Positions 58,591 through 64,000 of a DNA stretch of 64,000 nucleotides are shown here, one piece after another. How positions within the stretch are numbered: position 1 is the stretch's first letter; each line of letters opens with the position of its first letter. The notes beneath the pieces are model-generated. The model saw only the letters and a program-made list of their open reading frames with translations. It had not been told where the DNA came from and ran no database searches. A program made the position numbers and the translations under genes. Location of the stretch: NCBI RefSeq assembly GCF_001941825.1, contig NZ_CP019038.1, positions 4,092,001 to 4,156,000 on the forward strand, written 5' to 3'. The DNA is from Massilia putida (GTDB taxonomy: Bacteria > Pseudomonadota > Gammaproteobacteria > Burkholderiales > Burkholderiaceae_D).

Positions 58591-60003
58591 GTGCTTAGGA
58601 TTTCTAATCACTATGTGTCGAAGATCGTATTCGTCCTGCTGTTCGTTGAAGTGTTGGTACTGCTCGGCGCAGTCTACATCGGCGCGGCGGTGCGGTTCAT
58701 GGAAGTGGGCCAGAACGCCGGCCTGCCCAATATCGGCCATCTCGATCATTTCTTCACGTCCGCCATCGCCTTTACCGCAGCGATCATCTTCAGCATGAGT
58801 GCGATGGGGATGTACCAGCTCGACTTCAACGAAGGCCTGCGTCATCCGTTCTTCATGAAGCTGATGCCCTCGTTCCTGATGGGCTTCCTGATCCTGACGC
58901 TCGTGTTCTACGTGGCGCCGGACCTGTACTTCGGACGCGGCATCATGGCGCTCGTGTTCGGTATCGCCGCCAGCGGCATCTTCCTGGCGCGCATGGTGTT
59001 CTTCAAGTCGTCCGAACTGCGCTTCCTGGAAACCCGCATCCTGTTCCTGGGCAGCGGCCCGCTGGCCAAGGAATGCAGCGACCTGGCCATGCAGAGCGCC
59101 AGCTACCACCGCTACAACATCGCCGGCTTCGTGCCGACGCCGACCGAAGAACTGTGCGTGCCGTCGACCAGCCTGCTGAAATCGCGCGAGGGTGAGTCGC
59201 TCGTCGCGCTGGCGCGCCAGTACAACGTCGAGGAAATCGTCGTCTCCGTGCAGAACCGCCGCGGCGGCTTCCCCATCAAGGATCTGCTCGAGTGCAAGCT
59301 GCAGGGCTTCAAGGTCACGGACGCCGCCACCTTCTTCGAGCGCGAGACTTGCCAGATCCGCGTCGATTCGCTGCAGCCGTCGTGGCTGGTGTTCGGCGGC
59401 GGTTTCGACCAGAGCTTCGTGCGCACGTTCATGAAGCGCAGCTTCGACATCATCTGCAGCCTGATCATCATGGTGCTGACGCTGCCGCTGATGCTGCTGG
59501 CGGCGCTGGCCGTCAAGGTCGAAGACGGCGGCCCCGTGTTCTATTCGCAGGAGCGGGTCGGCAAGGACGGCGCGACGTTCTTCGTCCACAAATTCCGCAG
59601 CATGCGCACGGACGCGGAAAAGGGCGGCAAGCCGCAATGGGCGCAGCAGAACGATCCGCGCATCACGCGCGTCGGCAATTTCATGCGCAAGACGCGTATC
59701 GACGAGCTGCCGCAGGTGCTCAACGTGCTCAAGGGCGACATGTCGTTCGTCGGCCCGCGTCCCGAGCGCCAGTATTTCGTCGACCAGCTGATCGAGGTGG
59801 TCCCGTATTACAACGTGCGTCACAGCGTCAAGCCGGGCATTACCGGCTGGGCCCAGGTACGCTACGGCTACGGCTCGTCGGCCGAAGACGCGCTGCAGAA
59901 ACTGCAGTACGACCTGTACTACGTGAAGAACAACAGCCTGTTCCTGGATGTCCTGATCCTGATCGACACGCTGAAGGTCGTCCTGTTCCGCAGCGGACGC
60001 TGA
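58591..60003 (+). CDS. PEP-CTERM/XrtA-associated undecaprenyl-phosphate sugar transferase (TIGR03013 type)
   Basis: The 470-residue polyisoprenyl-phosphate sugar-1-phosphate transferase has four N-terminal membrane helices (about 12-35, 45-65, 85-110 and 115-135), a cytoplasmic Rossmann-like domain and the C-terminal transferase domain with KRSFDIICSLIIM, VHKFRSMRTDAEK, RKTRIDELPQVLNVLKGDMSFVGPRPE and KPGITGWAQVRYGYG. It initiates the repeating unit on undecaprenyl phosphate. The start is GTG at 58591 after a perfect GGAGG; a 13-codon longer reading is rejected. This subtype accompanies exosortase loci, and prsK-prsR follow directly. Confidence 0.92.
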   Translation: MLRISNHYVSKIVFVLLFVEVLVLLGAVYIGAAVRFMEVGQNAGLPNIGHLDHFFTSAIAFTAAIIFSMSAMGMYQLDFNEGLRHPFFMKLMPSFLMGFLILTLVFYVAPDLYFGRGIMALVFGIAASGIFLARMVFFKSSELRFLETRILFLGSGPLAKECSDLAMQSASYHRYNIAGFVPTPTEELCVPSTSLLKSREGESLVALARQYNVEEIVVSVQNRRGGFPIKDLLECKLQGFKVTDAATFFERETCQIRVDSLQPSWLVFGGGFDQSFVRTFMKRSFDIICSLIIMVLTLPLMLLAALAVKVEDGGPVFYSQERVGKDGATFFVHKFRSMRTDAEKGGKPQWAQQNDPRITRVGNFMRKTRIDELPQVLNVLKGDMSFVGPRPERQYFVDQLIEVVPYYNVRHSVKPGITGWAQVRYGYGSSAEDALQKLQYDLYYVKNNSLFLDVLILIDTLKVVLFRSGR

Positions 60004-60069
60004 TGTTCCCGCGGCTGCCGGCAGGACCGGCGGGCGGCCGCGGATGTCCACCGAATCCTGCCCAGTAAC

Positions 60070-62169
60070 GTGATCAATATTGCTGCTTCCAGCTACGCAC
60101 TGGCCGCCATCGGCTTCCTGGCACTGGGCCTCTCGGTCCTGTCGGGCTGGCGCGGCCGTGCCCAGCGCGGCACGCTGTCCAGCGCCTGCCTGGCGACGGC
60201 CGCGTGGGCCGCGGCGTTGGGCATGGATGCGGCACAGGAAATCCTGTGGAACACGGGCACCGCCGCTCTCGAGGTGCTGCGCGACGGCGCCTGGTCGCTG
60301 TTCCTCGTGGCGCTGCTCGGTCACTGGGAGCAGGAATCGGAGGGCGCGCCTGCCCGCCTGATCCTCGGGCGCTTCCGCGCGCCACGCCCGTCGTTGCTGG
60401 CCGCAGGCTGCGTCTACCTGGCACTGCTGGCCGGCGTCGGCGTCGCCCACTTCGACGGCGACCTGCTGCCCGAACTCGGCCTGCCCCTCCTGATCGGCTA
60501 CGTGGGCCTGTCCGTGTACGGCATGCTGCTCGTCGAGCAGGTCTACCGCAACAAGACCATCGAGGAACGCTGGGCGATCAAGTTCGCCTGCCTGGGCATC
60601 GGCGGCATGTTCGCCTATGACTTCTACATGTACAGCAATGCGCTGCTGTTCCGCAAACTGAGCCCCGATCTGTGGACGGCGCGCGGCTTCGTCAACGCGC
60701 TGACCGTGCCGTTGGTAGCGGCGTCGATGACGCGCCGCAAATCGTGGACCACGTCGTTCGCCGTGTCGCGCCGCGTCGTGTTTCATTCGGCCGCGCTGTT
60801 CGGTTCCGCGATCTATCTGCTGGCCATGGGGTCGGTCGGCTATTACCTCCGTTATGTCGGCGGCAGCTGGGGCACGGTCATGCAGACCGGCTTCCTGTTC
60901 GGCGCCATCTCGCTGCTGGGCGTGATCCTGTTCTCCGGCACGGCGCGCTCCTGGCTGAAGGTCTCGATCAGCAAGCATTTTTATCGCTACAACTACGATT
61001 ACCGCGAAGAGTGGATGCGTTTTACGCGCACGCTGTCCGAGCGCGGCCCGAACCTGGGCCAGCGCGCGATCCAGGCGCTGGCGACCCTCGTCGAAAGCCC
61101 CGGCGGCACGCTGTGGCAGCGCGATGCCGGCGGCCGCTTCACGGCGATGGCGGGCTGGCAGGCGCCCGACACCCACGTGGCGGAGCCGGCCAACGCGCCG
61201 TTCTGCCGCTTCCTGGAAAGCACGCAGTGGGTCATCGACGTCGACGAATACGTCGAGCGCCCCGACAAATACGAGGGTCTCGCGCTGCCCGACTGGCTGC
61301 TGGACACCCCGCGCCGCTGGCTCGTCGTGCCGCTGATGCTGCAGGAAAAACTGTTCGGCTTCGTCGTGCTGCAGCGCGCGCGCAGTCCGTTGAAGCTGAA
61401 CTGGGAAATCATCGACCTGCTGGAGATCGCCGGCAGCCAGGCCGCCAGCTATCTCGCGCAGGAAGACGCGGCCAACGCGCTGATGGTGGCGCGCCAGTTC
61501 GAGTCGTTCAACCGCATGTCGACGTTCGTCGTGCACGACCTCAAGAACCTCGTCGCCCAGCTCTCGCTGATGAACGCGAACGCCGAAAGGCACAAGGACA
61601 ATCCGGAATTCCAGCGCGACATGCTGGAGACGCTGAATCACTCCGTGCAGAAGATGAAGCTGCTGCTGCAAAAGCTGTCGCGCAGCGAGAATGCCGAGAA
61701 GCCGCAGCCGCTGGCCGTCGACGACGTCGTGCGCCAGGCGCTGGCCCTCAAAAGTGCGTTCGAACCGCATCCGCAGCTGCTCGTCGAGCAGGCCGGCTTG
61801 CTGGTGCTGGCCGACCGCGAGCGCCTGGAGCGCGTGCTCGGCCACCTGATCCAGAATGCGATCGAGGCGACGCCGCGCGACGGCCACGTGATGGTCCGCG
61901 TCGCGTCCGCGGCGGGACGCGGCGAGGCCGTCGAGGTCGAGATCACGGACACCGGCGAAGGCATGACCGAGGAATTCATCCGCGAGCGCCTGTTCAAGCC
62001 GTTCGACTCGACCAAGTCGGCCGGCATGGGCATCGGCGTGTTCGAGAGCCGCGAATACATCACTGAACTGGGCGGGGTGCTGGAAGTGACCAGCCAGCCG
62101 ACGCTCGGCACAACGTTCAAGGTCGTCCTGCCGCTGCACCGCGTGGCGGCGGCCGTGACGACCGCTTGA
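60070..62169 (+). CDS. prsK: PEP-CTERM system sensor histidine kinase PrsK
   Basis: The 699-residue kinase has an N-terminal block of about eight membrane helices (residues 1-290), a GAF-like domain (about 320-460), the phosphoacceptor His in STFVVHDLKNLVAQLSLM and an ATPase domain with HLIQNAIEATP and DTGEGMTEEFI plus SAGMGIGVFESREYI. The many-helix sensor, HDLKN box and position before a sigma-54 regulator match PrsK. It senses an unknown signal and phosphorylates PrsR. The start is GTG at 60070 with a weak ribosome site, so the start may be slightly downstream. Confidence 0.9.
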   Translation: MINIAASSYALAAIGFLALGLSVLSGWRGRAQRGTLSSACLATAAWAAALGMDAAQEILWNTGTAALEVLRDGAWSLFLVALLGHWEQESEGAPARLILGRFRAPRPSLLAAGCVYLALLAGVGVAHFDGDLLPELGLPLLIGYVGLSVYGMLLVEQVYRNKTIEERWAIKFACLGIGGMFAYDFYMYSNALLFRKLSPDLWTARGFVNALTVPLVAASMTRRKSWTTSFAVSRRVVFHSAALFGSAIYLLAMGSVGYYLRYVGGSWGTVMQTGFLFGAISLLGVILFSGTARSWLKVSISKHFYRYNYDYREEWMRFTRTLSERGPNLGQRAIQALATLVESPGGTLWQRDAGGRFTAMAGWQAPDTHVAEPANAPFCRFLESTQWVIDVDEYVERPDKYEGLALPDWLLDTPRRWLVVPLMLQEKLFGFVVLQRARSPLKLNWEIIDLLEIAGSQAASYLAQEDAANALMVARQFESFNRMSTFVVHDLKNLVAQLSLMNANAERHKDNPEFQRDMLETLNHSVQKMKLLLQKLSRSENAEKPQPLAVDDVVRQALALKSAFEPHPQLLVEQAGLLVLADRERLERVLGHLIQNAIEATPRDGHVMVRVASAAGRGEAVEVEITDTGEGMTEEFIRERLFKPFDSTKSAGMGIGVFESREYITELGGVLEVTSQPTLGTTFKVVLPLHRVAAAVTTA

Positions 62170-62180
62170 AAGAAGACACC

Positions 62181-63542
62181 ATGACCCAACAAAAACCCAA
62201 GCTGTTGATCATCGAAGACGATCCGGGCCTGCAGAAGCAGCTGCGCTGGAGCCTGGATGCGTATGACGTCGTGGTGGCCGGCGACCGCGAGGCGGCGCTG
62301 GCGCAGATCCGCCGCCACGAGCCGGCCGTGTGCACGATGGACCTGGGCCTGCCGCCCGACCCGGACGGCTCCACCGAGGGCCTGGCCACGTTGCAGCAGA
62401 TCCTGGCGCTCGCGCCGGACACGCGCGTGATCGTCCTGACGGGCAACCAGGACCATGCGAACGCCGTCAAGGCGATCGGCATGGGCGCCTACGACTTCCA
62501 CCAGAAGCCCGTCGATCCGGAGGTGCTGAACCTTGTGATCCAGCGCGCCTTCTTCCTGCACAACCTGCAGCAGGAAAACCGCCGCATGCAGCAGTCGCAG
62601 GCCGACTCGCCCTTGGCCGGCGTAATCTCGCGCGACCCGGGCATGCTGAAGGTCTGCCGCACCATCGAGAAGGTGGCGCCGACGTCGGCCTCGGTCATGC
62701 TGCTGGGCGAATCGGGCACCGGTAAAGAAGTGCTGGCGCGCGCCATCCACGCGCTGTCGCCGCGGGCCAAGGAGCGCTTCATGGCGATCAACTGCGCGGC
62801 GATTCCCGAGAACCTGCTCGAGAGCGAGTTGTTCGGCTACGAGAAGGGCGCCTTCACGGGCGCCGCCAAGCAGACCAAGGGTAAAGTCGAACTGGCCCAC
62901 GGCGGCACGTTCTTCCTCGACGAGGTCGGCGACCTGCCGATGGCGCTGCAGGCCAAGCTGCTGCGCTTTCTGCAGGAGCGCGTGATCGAGCGCATCGGCG
63001 GTCACGAGGAGATTCCCGTCGACGTGCGCATCGTCTGCGCGACGCACCAGAAACTGAAAGACTTGTGCGCACAGGGCCGCTTCCGCGAGGACTTGTACTA
63101 CCGCCTGTCCGAGATCGTCGTGACGATCCCGCCGCTGCGCCAGCGCGAGGGCGACTGTGCGCTGCTGGCCCACCACTTCAAAAACAAGTTCTGCACGCAG
63201 GAGTCGCGCGCATCGCTGCACTTCGCGCCGGACGCGCTGGCCGCCATCGAAGCCTATCAATGGCCGGGCAATGTGCGCGAAATGGAAAACTGCATCAAGC
63301 GCGCCGTCATCATGGCCGACGCCAACACCATCGTCGCCGACGACCTGGGCCTGCCCGACACGGGCGCCGAGGAAGAGCCGCTGAACCTGCGCCAGGTGCG
63401 CGACGAGGCCGAGTACAAGGCCATCGCCCGCGCGCTCGCGCGCTCGGACGGGAACATCGTCAAGGCGTCCGAGATGCTGGGCGTGAGCCGGCCAACCTTG
63501 TATGACCTGATGGGACGTCACGGCATCAAGGCCAGCGCGTGA
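62181..63542 (+). CDS. prsR: PEP-CTERM-box sigma-54 response regulator PrsR
   Basis: The 453-residue NtrC-family activator has a receiver with phosphoacceptor Asp in [11 protein letters not shown] and Lys in FHQKPVDPE, the AAA+ domain with [11 protein letters not shown], a canonical GAFTGA loop ([12 protein letters not shown]), [14 protein letters not shown] and a C-terminal Fis domain ([20 protein letters not shown]). PrsR is known to drive RpoN-dependent transcription of PEP-CTERM genes in floc-forming betaproteobacteria. The start is ATG at 62181, 11 bp after the prsK stop; the TTG at 62166 is rejected. It overlaps the following gene as GTGA. Confidence 0.93.
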   Translation: MTQQKPKLLIIEDDPGLQKQLRWSLDAYDVVVAGDREAALAQIRRHEPAVCTMDLGLPPDPDGSTEGLATLQQILALAPDTRVIVLTGNQDHANAVKAIGMGAYDFHQKPVDPEVLNLVIQRAFFLHNLQQENRRMQQSQADSPLAGVISRDPGMLKVCRTIEKVAPTSASVMLLGESGTGKEVLARAIHALSPRAKERFMAINCAAIPENLLESELFGYEKGAFTGAAKQTKGKVELAHGGTFFLDEVGDLPMALQAKLLRFLQERVIERIGGHEEIPVDVRIVCATHQKLKDLCAQGRFREDLYYRLSEIVVTIPPLRQREGDCALLAHHFKNKFCTQESRASLHFAPDALAAIEAYQWPGNVREMENCIKRAVIMADANTIVADDLGLPDTGAEEEPLNLRQVRDEAEYKAIARALARSDGNIVKASEMLGVSRPTLYDLMGRHGIKASA

Positions 63543-64000
63543 CGGTGCGCAGGCTGGTGCGCCGCGCCTTGCTGGCGGCGGTTGCCGTCGCCGTGGTGGC
63601 GGTCGGCGCGCTGCCGGCCGTCATCGACCACGTGGGCATCGCGCCGCGCACGCTCGCGCCGTATATCGAAAAGCGCAGCAGTGGCCATAACCCGGTCATC
63701 GTCGGCATCGGCCGGCGCGTCGCCGCCACGTTGACGGCGCTCGACCGCCGATCTACCGACCTTCCGCCGCCGCACCTTGCCTTGCACGTGGGCGCGCAGC
63801 CGCAGCCCGCCGGACAGGATGCCGGCGGCATCCAGGTCGCCACGCCCGATGCCCTGCGCGCCGCGCTCAACGAGGCGGCGCCGGGCGACGTCATCACGCT
63901 GACGCCCGGCACCTATCGCTTCCAGGGCAAAGGCATCGGCATCGTGCGCGCGGGCCGCGCGGACGCGCCCATCGTCGTGCGCGCGGCGCGGCCGGGTACC
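63539..64000 (+). CDS. Membrane-anchored or secreted beta-helix protein, PL6-like (3' end beyond window)
   Basis: This open frame starts at a GTG that overlaps the prsR stop (GTGA) and runs to the window edge (154 codons). It has an N-terminal signal or anchor helix (ALLAAVAVAVVAVGALPAV, about residues 10-28), a polar stretch with KRSSGHNPVIVGIGRR, and the opening of a right-handed beta-helix (IQVATPDALRAALNEAAPGD, VITLTPGTYRFQGKG, IVVRAARPGT). The opening resembles polysaccharide lyase family 6 and related helix proteins. It is translationally coupled to prsR, so it belongs to the polysaccharide locus. Function depends on the missing part. Confidence 0.75.
   Translation, partial: MTVRRLVRRALLAAVAVAVVAVGALPAVIDHVGIAPRTLAPYIEKRSSGHNPVIVGIGRRVAATLTALDRRSTDLPPPHLALHVGAQPQPAGQDAGGIQVATPDALRAALNEAAPGDVITLTPGTYRFQGKGIGIVRAGRADAPIVVRAARPGT

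Noticed and set aside
58561..62139. A 1192-codon open frame on the minus strand opposite the sugar transferase and prsK genes
   Set aside because: Its translation is Arg/Ala/Gln/His-rich with no domain, no ribosome site and exact antisense registration to two genes with strong family motifs; it results from high GC in codon position 3.

Overview
The window is GC-rich, densely coded DNA from a betaproteobacterium, most likely an Oxalobacteraceae member of the Massilia/Duganella type. This is inferred from the hemA-prfA-prmC block, minCDE, phaA-phaB, a PEP-CTERM/XrtA exopolysaccharide locus with prsK-prsR, and interspersed palindromic elements. No species can be named from the sequence alone. 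Genes are named from motifs and family recall; nothing was searched.

Layout. 1-4238 (minus): ABC exporter of the MacA/MacB type (permease cut by the window edge, ATPase, periplasmic adaptor). 4250-6971: a consensus sigma-54 promoter, a palindromic upstream site, a divergent sigma-54 response regulator and its histidine kinase, which together look like a self-contained regulon. 7060-9222: a PEP-CTERM HAF-repeat protein that appears to be two proteins fused in frame. 9317-10621: MHS-family transporter. 10782-20763 (minus): GNAT, histone-deacetylase-like amidohydrolase, gshA, DUF885 protein, prmC, dsbB, prfA, hemA and an OmpR-family regulator. 20974-23484: a helical GTPase-associated-like protein and minCDE. 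23954-25964: phaA-phaB. 26116-31975: DUF2750, a D-serine-deaminase-like PLP enzyme, prolyl aminopeptidase, DUF2721, a hypothetical protein and a FadH-like flavoenzyme. 32133-36773 (minus): a disordered hypothetical protein whose ribosome binding site is buried in a hairpin, a KAS III-like enzyme, a carboxy-terminal processing protease and a GT4 glycosyltransferase. 37027-40438: an overlapping UDP-sugar operon (UDP-glucose dehydrogenase, UDP-glucuronate 4-epimerase type, ArnA-dehydrogenase type). 40522-40965: a chimeric pseudogene. 41161-48370: Spy-like protein, TonB-dependent receptor and two tandem M13 metallopeptidases. 48431-54374 (minus): three paralogous secreted beta-helix proteins, two with repeated four-cysteine C-terminal modules. 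54435-55328: a membrane-anchored dihaem cytochrome c. 55512-55587: tRNA-Arg(CCG). 55748 to the end: a GT2 glycosyltransferase, a UDP-HexNAc dehydrogenase type enzyme, then the start of a PEP-CTERM/XrtA polysaccharide locus (TIGR03013-type sugar transferase, prsK, prsR and a beta-helix protein running off the window).

Themes. Envelope and polysaccharide biology dominate the right half: UDP-glucuronate-derived sugars, a HexNAc-uronate dehydrogenase, three glycosyl or sugar-phosphate transferases, the PrsK/PrsR sigma-54 two-component system, and several beta-helix proteins that might bind or cleave the polymer. The left half is core metabolism and division plus the sigma-54 ABC exporter cassette. 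Small palindromic repeats of at least four families sit in intergenic spaces; one supplies the minE stop codon.
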